From positions 1 through 41,919 of the forward strand of contig JAGVOD010000074.1 in NCBI GenBank assembly GCA_020052935.1: 41,919 bases of DNA. The letters are read 5' to 3'. Source of the stretch: an archaeon (GTDB lineage: Archaea; Nanobdellota; Nanobdellia; Woesearchaeales; UBA11576). Under the pieces are notes generated by a model. The model saw only the letters and a program-made list of their open reading frames with translations, was not told the origin of the DNA and made no database searches. Shown here one piece after another: positions 1 through 8,693 of the stretch (its first letter is position 1; every line of letters begins with the position of its first letter). Position numbers and translations under genes: made by a program.

Positions 1-471
1 ATCGACACTTGTCCTTCAGGTGAGGGTAATTGCTATTTCTTCAACTGCAATGGTGAGACATTTGAGGAGGTGTCAAGGCACATCACAAGCTCCAGGGGAT
101 ATGCTGATTCCCTTTTGGCATACAACCAGCAGCACAACACAGGACCGGGAAGCGATTGGCGATACTCTGACGGTAAGTGTTATGGTAAGATGATATACCC
201 TGATATGAGAGAACTGACGTCCATACCCATAAGCACAGGCTCTACCTATGAGTTTGATTGCATTGGCCTGACTTTCAAAGACATATCAAAGATAGTGACC
301 GGTTCTTCCCAATCCTGGCAGATGGTGAAGGGATACAACCAATCCCATAATCCGGGAGGGAATTGGAGCTATCAGGGCGACAGGTGCTCTGGCACTATCT
401 TGCTTTCACCTGAGCTGGTCAACCACCCTGAGAGGTTTCAGAAGAACAGCAGGCATTCTAGGAATCGTTAA
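1..471 (+). CDS. C-terminal part of a Cys-containing, probably secreted/surface protein (5'-truncated by window)
   Basis: Open frame continues from base 1 (IDTCPSGEGNCYFFNCNGETFEEVSRHI...) to TAA at 471; two related motifs YNQQHNTGPGSDWRYSDGKCYGKMIY and YNQSHNPGGNWSYQGDRCSGTILL. Confidence 0.75.
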   Translation: MDTCPSGEGNCYFFNCNGETFEEVSRHITSSRGYADSLLAYNQQHNTGPGSDWRYSDGKCYGKMIYPDMRELTSIPISTGSTYEFDCIGLTFKDISKIVTGSSQSWQMVKGYNQSHNPGGNWSYQGDRCSGTILLSPELVNHPERFQKNSRHSRNR

Positions 472-511
472 AACATAAGAAAAAGAAGTTAAAAAAATAA
501 ATGATTTGCCC

Positions 512-1180
512 TTATTCAGGGCAGTTGACCACGACGGATTCTGTCATCTTGTTTCCGTCATCTCCAGGCGACTGTATGTTGAGCTTGTTCACGCCTGCAG
601 GGTTGCCGTATCTCAGGTCGTCCTTGCCGATCTTTTCACAGACAGTCGATTCTCCCGCAGCGAGCTCTTCAACAGCGCATCCAGGGTCTTCATCAACCAT
701 GCCCCTCACCATGAAGTAGGTGTCATAGCCCTTGGCTACTCCTATCTTGCTTATCAGGAAAGGCCTTACTGTGTTGGTGTTTGTGACCTTTATTGAGATG
801 TAGTTGATTCCAGTCGCCTCTTCCTTGACGCAGTCGAAGTTAGAGAACCTTACTGGCTCTGCTGTGAAGTCGCGTGCGAGTGCCTGGTCCTTATTCTGTG
901 GCTCGCCCATCAGTCCTGTCTGCTTGTAGTCTCCAGTGTCAAGCTGTTCTGCCGTGACTAGGCCAGGTCCTGGCTCTGTAGTCGGGACTTCAACAACCGC
1001 TTCTTCTCCTTCTGCTCCTGCTCCCTCTGAAGCTGCTGCCTGCTCTCCACCTGGAGCTGTCGGCGCAGTCGGTGCAGCCGGAGCTGCTGGAGCTGTCGGC
1101 GCAGTTGGCGCTTGCTTTGCGCAACCTGCCAGAATCAGAAGTGTTATCGCGAATGCGATTGCTAGATATCTTAATTTCAT
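512..1180 (-). CDS. Lipoprotein with Ala/Pro/Thr-rich linker
   Basis: Signal peptide plus lipobox LILAGC, then APTAPTAPAAPAAPTAPTAPGG low-complexity linker and a globular C-terminus. Confidence 0.8.
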   Translation of the reverse strand: MKLRYLAIAFAITLLILAGCAKQAPTAPTAPAAPAAPTAPTAPGGEQAAASEGAGAEGEEAVVEVPTTEPGPGLVTAEQLDTGDYKQTGLMGEPQNKDQALARDFTAEPVRFSNFDCVKEEATGINYISIKVTNTNTVRPFLISKIGVAKGYDTYFMVRGMVDEDPGCAVEELAAGESTVCEKIGKDDLRYGNPAGVNKLNIQSPGDDGNKMTESVVVNCPE

Positions 1181-1373
1181 TTGGTCACCTCGTTTGTCAC
1201 ATTGTAAATGCGAGTATTACACCCCTCTATTCCGACCCAACACATCGGTATTTTATAAACTTTACGCTTATTTGGGCGTTCCAGGCTGTCTGGAGCCATA
1301 ATTCCGTAACTTAAAAAGCTACCAGTATACAAAAAACCTCACAAATGACGGTTTCTATTTAAGAAATCTCTGC

Positions 1374-1712
1374 TTATATTACCCTTACTTCCTCACCGAT
1401 TATCTCTGTTTTGTCGTCGTGCTCAGTGACCTTTCCTCGCACCTGGATGTAGTCTCCCTCCACAAGCAAAGGAGCCTTTCCGAACAGCACTACAGAAGTG
1501 ATCTCGTCTTTCTGTATGCGCAGGAAGGTTGTGCTGTTGCTCGAGCTTATTCCGACAACACTGCCTGTCACAACCACAGTCTCATCAACAGACTGCTCTA
1601 GCTTGTTGATCATTGTTTCGTCAACCTTGATACGCTGTGAGATGACGAACAGCGCGACTATCCCTATCATGCTGGCAACTAGCGCAATCCTGAGCAGAGT
1701 CTTCTCTTTCAC
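1374..1712 (-). CDS. Membrane-anchored OB-fold-like protein
   Basis: One TM segment (LLRIALVASMIGIVALFVISQ) then an OB-like segment (VVVTGSVVGISSSNSTTFLRIQKDEITSVVLFGKAPLLVEGDYIQVRGKVTEHDDKTEIIGEEVRVI). Start placed at an internal GTG because the longer ORF runs into an intergenic palindromic region. Confidence 0.6.
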   Translation of the reverse strand: MKEKTLLRIALVASMIGIVALFVISQRIKVDETMINKLEQSVDETVVVTGSVVGISSSNSTTFLRIQKDEITSVVLFGKAPLLVEGDYIQVRGKVTEHDDKTEIIGEEVRVI

Positions 1713-1870
1713 CCACAGACTTATGTTTTTTGTATTGATAAATGTTAAATCTAGAAACACGGAATATCTGCGAGAATCTCGCAAGCATTGCGGTTCTTTC
1801 ATATGTTTTTCCGGAAATCAGGTTTTTCTGCGGAAGTCTTGCGTTTAATCCGTTGTTTTTGCAGAGGGTG

Positions 1871-2026
1871 TTATTGAAAAGTATGCTGCCGCCCAATGCG
1901 AAGCGTATATCAGTGAGTTAATCACACGCGGCAGGGGGATGCCCCCTACGGGGATGCCGCGTTTCTTGATGTTCTTTCGTTAGCGGAGCCTGGCGGCAGC
2001 CATGCGGAGCATGAGCTTTTCAATAA
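1871..2026. repeat. Structured interspersed element, copy C
   Basis: Outer stem TTATTGAAAAG/CTTTTCAATAA; then GTATG-CTGCCGCC-[C]-A / T-GGCGGCAG-C-CATGC; GCGAAGCG box; inner stem ACGCGGC/GCCGCGT around AGGGGGATGCCCCCTACGGGGAT; 3' GCGGAGC box. Confidence 0.7.
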
Positions 2027-2075
2027 CACGTGCAGGGAGTAAGGTTTATATAAAAAAGCCTTCACTCATGTTTTC

Positions 2076-3170
2076 ATGGGGAGAAAAGATGGTGTTTTGC
2101 TGTTTGCACTGCTAGTCCTTGTTATGCTGATTTCTCTTTCAGGCTGTTTCAGGAAGACAGAAGTCATAATTTGCACCACGCCGCAGACCATTGTCGGCGA
2201 GCGTTGCTGCCTTGACGCGAACAACAACTCCCTCTGCGATGACACCGAGCTCTCAGAGAACGCGACAGCTGCAGGCATCTGCGGCAACGGTATCTGTGAT
2301 GAAGATATGGATGAGAACTGCACTACGTGCTGGAAGGACTGCGGCGCGTGCAAGAAGATTGTCTATGTATATGTCCCCAGGAACTTCACGCTCACCGAGC
2401 TCACCACAGACCTGAACAGGATCACGCGCGACGGGATTAAGTTCAGCAGGGACCGCCAGAACGCGAACAACGTATCTGATTTCCTTTTCTTCGACAAGCC
2501 TGTGCCGAGGTACTTCGCTGATTTCATGGGCATCAAGTACAAGCCGCTCTACAAGAGCAGGTGGATCGTGCTGAGCCAAATCGTCAATGAGAACTATAAT
2601 ATCACCGACCCCACATCATTATTGGATTACGTCAACATGAGCAACTGGTACTTGACATATAACAGGCGGACCGAAGAGATGGTTGCTTACGAGGCGAGGC
2701 TCAACTCAGGCAACGCGACATCAGATTATCCGACGCAGCCTACAGGCTACCAGAAGCAGTTCCGTTATTTGGATTGGACGTTCAAGAATTTCACAAAGAC
2801 AGAGTCTGTGGTCTACGAAGGAGTGTCTATCGTCGGCAACGAGACTGTCGAGTCTGTCTATGCCAGCATCACAGGCTACAACGTGACCTACAAGTACCAT
2901 GAGTACATGGACCTTGATTTCGGTGCTGTCGAGGCGTTCAAGGATGTTGATGAGACGCGGCTGGGCTACATCCACTCGCTTAGCTTCATCTGCGCCAGGA
3001 ACCTCGTCATCACGATATATGACTACGACTATGATGGTGGCTATGAGGGGATCTCCCCCCAAAATGTGCTTGACCAGATAAGCATGAACCGCCAAGCCCT
3101 CCAGAAGACTGCAGAGATGTTCGAGAGCTTGTGTAATGCGAAGTATTCTAACAAGAACTTTGTAGTTTGA
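2076..3170 (+). CDS. Cys-rich lipoprotein with CGNGICDxxMxxxCxTCxxDCG module
   Basis: Signal peptide with LSGC lipobox; CGNGICDEDMDENCTTCWKDCG motif; promoter-like tttatataaaaaa upstream. Confidence 0.8.
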   Translation: MGRKDGVLLFALLVLVMLISLSGCFRKTEVIICTTPQTIVGERCCLDANNNSLCDDTELSENATAAGICGNGICDEDMDENCTTCWKDCGACKKIVYVYVPRNFTLTELTTDLNRITRDGIKFSRDRQNANNVSDFLFFDKPVPRYFADFMGIKYKPLYKSRWIVLSQIVNENYNITDPTSLLDYVNMSNWYLTYNRRTEEMVAYEARLNSGNATSDYPTQPTGYQKQFRYLDWTFKNFTKTESVVYEGVSIVGNETVESVYASITGYNVTYKYHEYMDLDFGAVEAFKDVDETRLGYIHSLSFICARNLVITIYDYDYDGGYEGISPQNVLDQISMNRQALQKTAEMFESLCNAKYSNKNFVV

Positions 3171-3180
3171 TGTATTTCTT

Positions 3181-3365
3181 AGCAGTGCCCCTGCCATTAA
3201 CTACTGAAGCAGCACCACCGCAATTTTGCGGAGCGTTTCACAGCAAAAGAATCAGGCTCGACGGGGGGAAGCCCCATCCGGGGGTGTCGAGCTCATAGTA
3301 GAAGAATAAACAAGCGAAGCATTGCGTGGTGCTGCGAGTTGAGAGGAGCCTTGCGTGGCACTGCT
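3181..3365. repeat. Outer (older?) copy of the structured element enclosing copy B
   Basis: AGCAGTGCC (3181-3189) pairs with GGCACTGCT (3357-3365); the right end GGAGC-CTTGC-GTGGCACTGCT matches the right end of copy A (GGAGC-GTGGC-GTGGAGCTGCT). Confidence 0.5.
3209..3335. repeat. Structured interspersed element, copy B
   Basis: GCAGCACCAC-[C]-GCAAT / ATTGC-GTGGTGCTGC terminal stem; GCGGAGCGTTTCACA box; inner stem GCTCGAC/GTCGAGC; 3' GCGAAGC box. Confidence 0.75.
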
Positions 3366-3369
3366 GATA

Positions 3370-3996
3370 TCACTTCAATATCTTCCCTGTCTCGCAATAC
3401 CAGAGGTATAGGTCGAGTTCTCCTTGCGTCATGCCGCACGCGTCTGCGACGCTTTTCAGCGCCTTCTCTATGATGACGTAGTTCTTTGGGGTCAGCGTCT
3501 TCGGTCTTTTCACGACGCCGTACCTCTCGAGGAAGTCTACGATGTGGAAGTCGATTATCGCGTAATCATCGAAGCCGATATTACGCAGGAAGTGGCTTGC
3601 TTCCTTGTATCCGAGGCCTTTGACGTTTTTCACCAGCCATTCGCGCCGCAAGTCATTGTCCTTGAAAGAAGATATCTTATTCTTGAGCCCAGCAGCATGT
3701 CGTCTCGCTTCGTAGATGTATTTCGCGCGGGTGTTTGGGAACCTGTGCCCCAGCGAGCGTAGTTTTGCGGCGAGCTGTTTTTCAGACAGCGTGAGGAATC
3801 CGTCTCCGACAGCGCGTTGTATCCTTATGCCGCCTTCTGCAGTGTAATTCGCAGTCAGTATGCAGAAGCACATCTCCTTGAAGAGCTCTTTGCTGGGCTT
3901 CTTGCCGAGCGCCTTGAATTCCTTGGTGCGTTGCCGTACTTTTTTCTCCACATCTCCTGATTTCACGTCCATGACGCACTTGAGAACATCTTTCAT
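3370..3996 (-). CDS. ogg: N-glycosylase/DNA lyase, archaeal Ogg2-like (8-oxoguanine glycosylase)
   Basis: HhH-like VKGLGYKEASHFLRNIGFDDYAIIDFHIVDFL; CxxLTANYTAE segment; length ~208 aa. Confidence 0.85.
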   Translation of the reverse strand: MKDVLKCVMDVKSGDVEKKVRQRTKEFKALGKKPSKELFKEMCFCILTANYTAEGGIRIQRAVGDGFLTLSEKQLAAKLRSLGHRFPNTRAKYIYEARRHAAGLKNKISSFKDNDLRREWLVKNVKGLGYKEASHFLRNIGFDDYAIIDFHIVDFLERYGVVKRPKTLTPKNYVIIEKALKSVADACGMTQGELDLYLWYCETGKILK

Positions 3997-4024
3997 TCTG
4001 ATCAAAAAGAATAAAAAATTACGC

Positions 4025-4399
4025 TTACGCCTTCCACAGCCCGTGCAGGTTGCAGTATTCCCGAGCGACAACGTTCTCTGCCACTATCTTGAACACTGCC
4101 TGCGGCTTGTCTCCGGGCTTGAGATACTGTCGATATACTTTGCCGTCTGCGATTATCTCTATCCATTCGATGTAGTGCGCAGCCTCCATCGGATGCTTCT
4201 TAGCTCCGATCTTGACCTTTACCGCCGTCTTTGTTATCTTTAGGACCGGCACGTGCTTCTCCTGCGCAGCGTCTGTCGTGTTGGGGTTGAGCAGTTCCAT
4301 GTTCTTTCCACAGCAGACCAGTGTCCCGCCGCTTGCGTGCACTACCTCGACGATGTTGCCGCACACGCTGCACTTATAGACTTGGTTGAGTTCTGTCAT
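4025..4399 (-). CDS. dfx: Desulfoferrodoxin / superoxide reductase
   Basis: YKCSVCGN...CCGKNME N-terminal Fe site; [20 protein letters not shown] and [10 protein letters not shown] signatures. Confidence 0.93.
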   Translation of the reverse strand: MTELNQVYKCSVCGNIVEVVHASGGTLVCCGKNMELLNPNTTDAAQEKHVPVLKITKTAVKVKIGAKKHPMEAAHYIEWIEIIADGKVYRQYLKPGDKPQAVFKIVAENVVAREYCNLHGLWKA

Positions 4400-4417
4400 T
4401 TTTACACCTCATATGGA

Positions 4418-5335
4418 TTATTGTTTCTGGTTAGCGATGTATCTTGCCGCCTTGAGCAGCGCCATGCAGCCCTGCCCTGCAGCTATGACGTATTGGTATT
4501 CGTGCCCTGACGCGCAGTCTCCTGCCGCGAATATGCCCGGCACGCTCGTGTTCATCTGGCAGTCTATCGCTATATGCCCGTCTGGCTCTGTCTTGACTAC
4601 GTCCTTGAACAGGTCTGTATTCGGCACCCTTCCTATCTCTATTATGACTCCATCGACGAGGATATCTTTTATGTTCCCTTTCCGTCGATACTTCAGGCCT
4701 TTGACGAGTTTGTCTCCTGTTATCTCGAGTGTCTCGGCTTCGAATATCGTCTCTACTTTCGGGTTGCTCTTGATTTTCTCCATCAGGTATGCGTGGCCGA
4801 TGAACTTTTCGCCGATGACTATCACATATATCTTTGATGCTATCTCTTTCATGAAATCTGCTGCTTCCAGCGCAGCATTGCCCCCGCCGACAACAGCCAC
4901 TCTCTTGCCAGAGAACAGCGGGCCGTCGCATATTGAGCAGTACGCCACGCCTTTCCTTGCGAACTTCTCTTCGCCAGGCACATTGAGCTTGCGGGACCGG
5001 GCGCCGGTCGCTATTATCAATGTCTTTGTCTCATACTCCCCTTTGTCGGTTGTCACGATGAAGTTCTTGCCTTTCTTTTTCACGGCTCTGACAGACTCTT
5101 TCTTCAGCTTGACTCCGTTGAATTGCAGCTGTTTCTCTATCGCGTCGCTGAACTCAACGCCGGTCGTCTTTACTATGCCAGGATAGTTGAGTATGTCTCC
5201 GCTGGCCATCATCTGGCCGCCCGCATCTGGGGATATCAGCTCGAACCTCATCCTCTTCCTGGATGCGTATATCGCTGCTGTCGCTCCTGCAATGCCTGCG
5301 CCGATGATTATTGTTTCGTATATGATTTCCACCAC
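4418..5335 (-). CDS. trxB: Thioredoxin reductase-like FAD/NAD(P)H oxidoreductase
   Basis: GAGIAGATAAIYASRKR, redox CSICDG, GGGNAALEAADF, and FAAGDCASGHEYQYVIAAGQG motifs. Confidence 0.93.
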   Translation of the reverse strand: MVEIIYETIIIGAGIAGATAAIYASRKRMRFELISPDAGGQMMASGDILNYPGIVKTTGVEFSDAIEKQLQFNGVKLKKESVRAVKKKGKNFIVTTDKGEYETKTLIIATGARSRKLNVPGEEKFARKGVAYCSICDGPLFSGKRVAVVGGGNAALEAADFMKEIASKIYVIVIGEKFIGHAYLMEKIKSNPKVETIFEAETLEITGDKLVKGLKYRRKGNIKDILVDGVIIEIGRVPNTDLFKDVVKTEPDGHIAIDCQMNTSVPGIFAAGDCASGHEYQYVIAAGQGCMALLKAARYIANQKQ

Positions 5336-5339
5336 TGTT

Positions 5340-5600
5340 TCACTTCTTCGTTTTCTTGGTCTTGCTCATCTTCGCCAGCTCCGCCTCTATCTCCTCAGGC
5401 ACGAAGCCGACTATCATCTTTCCGTTTATCTCTGTCTGCGGCACTCCCAGCTCCCCAGATTTTGATGTCATCTCTTCCACGGCTGAAGAGTCTGAAGACA
5501 CATCTATGTTCTCGAAGTCTATCTTCTTCTCAACGAGCCAGGCCTTGAGCTTCATGCACCAGGGGCAGGTCGGTAAAGTGTATACCTTGATTTTTGCCAT
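5340..5600 (-). CDS. Glutaredoxin/thioredoxin-like protein
   Basis: YTLPTCPWCMKLKAWL CxxC, GVPQTEI cis-Pro. Confidence 0.9.
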   Translation of the reverse strand: MAKIKVYTLPTCPWCMKLKAWLVEKKIDFENIDVSSDSSAVEEMTSKSGELGVPQTEINGKMIVGFVPEEIEAELAKMSKTKKTKK

Positions 5601-5711
5601 GATTCGACCTCCTCAGTCAAGCCATAATCTTGACGCGTATTTAATTTTTGCCATCATGCTCAGGATTTGCAAATCATAAATATTATATACCACAACAGCG
5701 CATTTCGCCTT

Positions 5712-6251
5712 ATGAACCAGAAGCAGATAGGGACTATCGTAGCTATCATCGGCATACTCCTGATGATATTCACCATACTGGCGAAGAACAACGAGGATAG
5801 GCACATCGCCGCTTTTGTCGAGAAGGAAGGCACGTGTTACGCAGCAGATGGGACGTGCCTGCACGAGCAGAGCCGCAACCTTTTCCTTTTTGGAGGCATC
5901 CTGTCTGCGGCATTGATTCTGCTAGGAGCATACCTCATATTCTTCGACAAGACACAGAAGGTGCTTGCAGAGCATCAGGTCAAGGTCTCATCTGCGCTGA
6001 GGGACTTCAAGAGACAAGAGACAGAGAAAGAGACGTTCCATGCTTTCCTGGCAGGGTTCTCTGCTGAAGAGCAGTCAGTGCTTAAAGCGATAAAAGAGCA
6101 GGACGGCATAAAGCAATCAACGCTGAGGTTCAGGACAGGCATGTCCAAGTCATCCCTATCTCTCCTGCTCAAGAGCCTTGAAGAGCGAGGGATAATCTCC
6201 AGGAAGGAATCAGGCAAGACCAACGAGGTATTCCTGAGGAAGAAGTTCTAG
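5712..6251 (+). CDS. Membrane-anchored winged-helix (MarR-type) regulator
   Basis: Two N-terminal TM segments and C-terminal wHTH (IKQSTLRFRTGMSKSSLSLLLKSLEERGIISRKESGKTNEVFLRKKF). Confidence 0.75.
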   Translation: MNQKQIGTIVAIIGILLMIFTILAKNNEDRHIAAFVEKEGTCYAADGTCLHEQSRNLFLFGGILSAALILLGAYLIFFDKTQKVLAEHQVKVSSALRDFKRQETEKETFHAFLAGFSAEEQSVLKAIKEQDGIKQSTLRFRTGMSKSSLSLLLKSLEERGIISRKESGKTNEVFLRKKF

Positions 6252-6338
6252 ATACCCACGATAATTTTATAAATGAGGCAAAATTCTTCATGTACCAGAG
6301 GTGTAGGTAGCCTCAGAGCCTAATTCTGAGATATCAAT

Positions 6339-6851
6339 ATGACAAGGATACTAGAGTTGCTAAAGAAGGCAGGAGAAGCCAGTCCCAACTTCAGGGCCAG
6401 GTTGACCTATGACCATGGACCGCTTCCACCTATCAGGGCATATCTTCACAATGCAGGCATTGACGAAGCATTCGACTGCCCCAAACGCAAGACCGTGGAA
6501 GCCAAAGTGGAAGAGCACCTGATAAAGACATTGATAATGAACCGGGGGATCATCAACGGCGCAGACTACCTCCTCGCAGCGATATGGGGCGATAAAGGCG
6601 CGAAGATGATAGACCTATTCAGATACTCAGGCCTTGGCGGATGGCCAGGCAACCCTGACTTTGCAGGATTCGTATTCAGGAACGGCGTCTACATGCCTGA
6701 AAAGAGAGAACTCACTTGCGGCGACACGCTCATCGTGCTCGGCCAAGAGGAAAGATACAGGCGCACAACCAAAGACCTCAAAGAGTACGTGGAACATTCT
6801 CCAAGCATAGATGGCCTTGTCTCTGATACTGGCCAAGTCATCTGTTTATAA
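6339..6851 (+). CDS. Hypothetical protein
   Basis: 170-aa ORF with ATG and upstream TATA-like ttttataaat; no recognised domain. Confidence 0.6.
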   Translation: MTRILELLKKAGEASPNFRARLTYDHGPLPPIRAYLHNAGIDEAFDCPKRKTVEAKVEEHLIKTLIMNRGIINGADYLLAAIWGDKGAKMIDLFRYSGLGGWPGNPDFAGFVFRNGVYMPEKRELTCGDTLIVLGQEERYRRTTKDLKEYVEHSPSIDGLVSDTGQVICL

Positions 6852-6987
6852 ATGACCTGGAACGGTTATAAACGGTCCTGGACGATAATTCTGTAGTTAT
6901 AGCCGTTTTTGACACTTAGTTTCGCGTCGAATGGTATTAATAAACGCTGCTTCTACAAGAATGCATCAATCCGCAAGGTGATGTGAA

Positions 6988-7194
6988 ATGAAAATGATCT
7001 GTATCGATGTAAAAGGGATGCACTGCCCAAGCTGCGAGACCCTCATAAAAGAGGGCTTGGAGGAGCTGGCAGGAGTGAAGTCAGCAGCGGTCTCGCACAA
7101 GACAGGTAAAGTCGTTGTCGAGTTCGATGAGAAGAAGACAAGCGAGAAAGAAATCAAGCAGGTCGTCAGGGGCCTGAAATACCAGGTACACTAA
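6988..7194 (+). CDS. Heavy-metal-associated (HMA) copper chaperone
   Basis: GMHCPSCETLIKEGLEEL motif, 68 aa, beta-alpha-beta pattern. Confidence 0.9.
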   Translation: MKMICIDVKGMHCPSCETLIKEGLEELAGVKSAAVSHKTGKVVVEFDEKKTSEKEIKQVVRGLKYQVH

Positions 7195-7195
7195 G

Positions 7196-8677
7196 ATGAA
7201 ACGCAAAAGAACAGGATTCATAGCAGAAGGCACCACGTGCGAGAGCTGCGCAGAAGTGATCAAGAGGCAAGCCCTGAAAGTAGAAGGCGTAGAGCACGCA
7301 GAGTTTGACTACGCGACAGAGACCGGCAGCGTGACATTTGACCCTGAAAAGACCGACATTGACGAGATACTCTACAAGATAGAAGAGAAAGGGTACAGGT
7401 GCTTCATACTGGCAGAGGAGAAGAAGCACGAAGCGCCAAAGACAAGGGTAAACAAAAGCATAGTAGGATGGGTATTCGGGATAATCGGGATACTCATAGC
7501 AGGCTACTTCATACTGCAGCTCGCAGACAAGATAAGCCTTCCCCAACTGAGCCAGAACATGAGCTATGGGCTGCTGTTCGTCGTCGGCTTGCTGACCGGC
7601 TTCCACTGCATAGCGATGTGCGGCGGGTTCGTCGTCTCATACACTGCAAAGGCCGCGCAGGAAGGCAGGAAATCATACTCATCCCACCTGATGTACGCAA
7701 TAGGCAAGACCGCGTCATACACAATCATCGGAGCGATGTTCGGCCTGGTCGGTTCGATAATAGCATTCACGCCCATGATGAGAGGCATCGCAGGCGTCCT
7801 TGCAGGAATCTTCTTGCTTCTGTTCGGGCTCAAGATGCTCAACGTCTTCCCTGCACTGAGGAGGATACAGTTCAGGACTCCGAGGTTCATCGCCCGCTTT
7901 GTCGGCGAAGAATCCGAGTCAAAATCAAGCCCGCGGGTGATAGGCCTGCTGAATGGATTGATGATAGCGTGCGGTCCGCTACAGGCGATATACATAATGG
8001 CAGCAGGCACAGGAAGCATGGTAGAAGGTGCTAAGCTTCTTTTCATCTTCGCCATAGGGACATTGCCAGTCATGCTGGGCTTCGGCTACCTGACAAGCTT
8101 CATCTCCAGCAAGATGACGCACAAGATACTCAAGGCATCTGGAGCGATAGTCATAGTGCTCGGCCTGATAATGCTCAACAACGGACTGAGGCTGACAGGC
8201 ATAGGATATGATGTCGGGTCGATAGTGAAGTCAGTCAGCGCAGCAGGAAGCGGGAAAGATATAGCAACAGGGACGCTGACAGATAATGTCGCGCTGCTCA
8301 ACGACGGGTTCCAGGAGATAAGGATGGACGTCACAGCAAGAGGATGGGAGCCAGACACGTTCGTACTCAAGAAAGGCGTTCCTGTAAAGTGGATCATCAA
8401 CGGCAAGGAGATAACGAACTGCAACCGGGCCATACAAGTGCCGAAACTAGGGCTAGCATTTGACATCAAACCAGGCGAGCAGACAATAGAATTCACGCCG
8501 ACAGAGTCAGGCACGATACCCTGGAGCTGCTGGATGGGCATGATACCAGGAACATTTATAATAAAGGATGACATCAGCGACGTCAATCCAGAAGAGATCA
8601 AGGCAGGCGCCGCACCATCCAGGCCCGCAGGAACTTGCGGCATGGGCGGAGGAGGCGGCTGCGGCTGCGGCATGTAA
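7196..8677 (+). CDS. HMA + TauE/SafE-family membrane domain + cupredoxin-like domain fusion
   Basis: N-terminal [15 protein letters not shown] block [22 protein letters not shown] typical of the SafE/TauE/DsbD-like group; C-terminal periplasmic [51 protein letters not shown]; Cys/Gly/Met tail [13 protein letters not shown]. Confidence 0.88.
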   Translation: MKRKRTGFIAEGTTCESCAEVIKRQALKVEGVEHAEFDYATETGSVTFDPEKTDIDEILYKIEEKGYRCFILAEEKKHEAPKTRVNKSIVGWVFGIIGILIAGYFILQLADKISLPQLSQNMSYGLLFVVGLLTGFHCIAMCGGFVVSYTAKAAQEGRKSYSSHLMYAIGKTASYTIIGAMFGLVGSIIAFTPMMRGIAGVLAGIFLLLFGLKMLNVFPALRRIQFRTPRFIARFVGEESESKSSPRVIGLLNGLMIACGPLQAIYIMAAGTGSMVEGAKLLFIFAIGTLPVMLGFGYLTSFISSKMTHKILKASGAIVIVLGLIMLNNGLRLTGIGYDVGSIVKSVSAAGSGKDIATGTLTDNVALLNDGFQEIRMDVTARGWEPDTFVLKKGVPVKWIINGKEITNCNRAIQVPKLGLAFDIKPGEQTIEFTPTESGTIPWSCWMGMIPGTFIIKDDISDVNPEEIKAGAAPSRPAGTCGMGGGGGCGCGM

Positions 8678-8693
8678 TAAAAAAGAGGTCAAG

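Noticed and set aside
1750-1860. Possible second repeat family shared with 21361-21480 (TTCCG/CGGAA-rich, CCGGAAAA core)
   Set aside because: Only short AT-rich words are shared; by-eye alignment in either orientation is too poor to claim homology.
4386-5186. 266-aa sense ORF opposite trxB
   Set aside because: Antisense to a strongly supported thioredoxin reductase; no motif.
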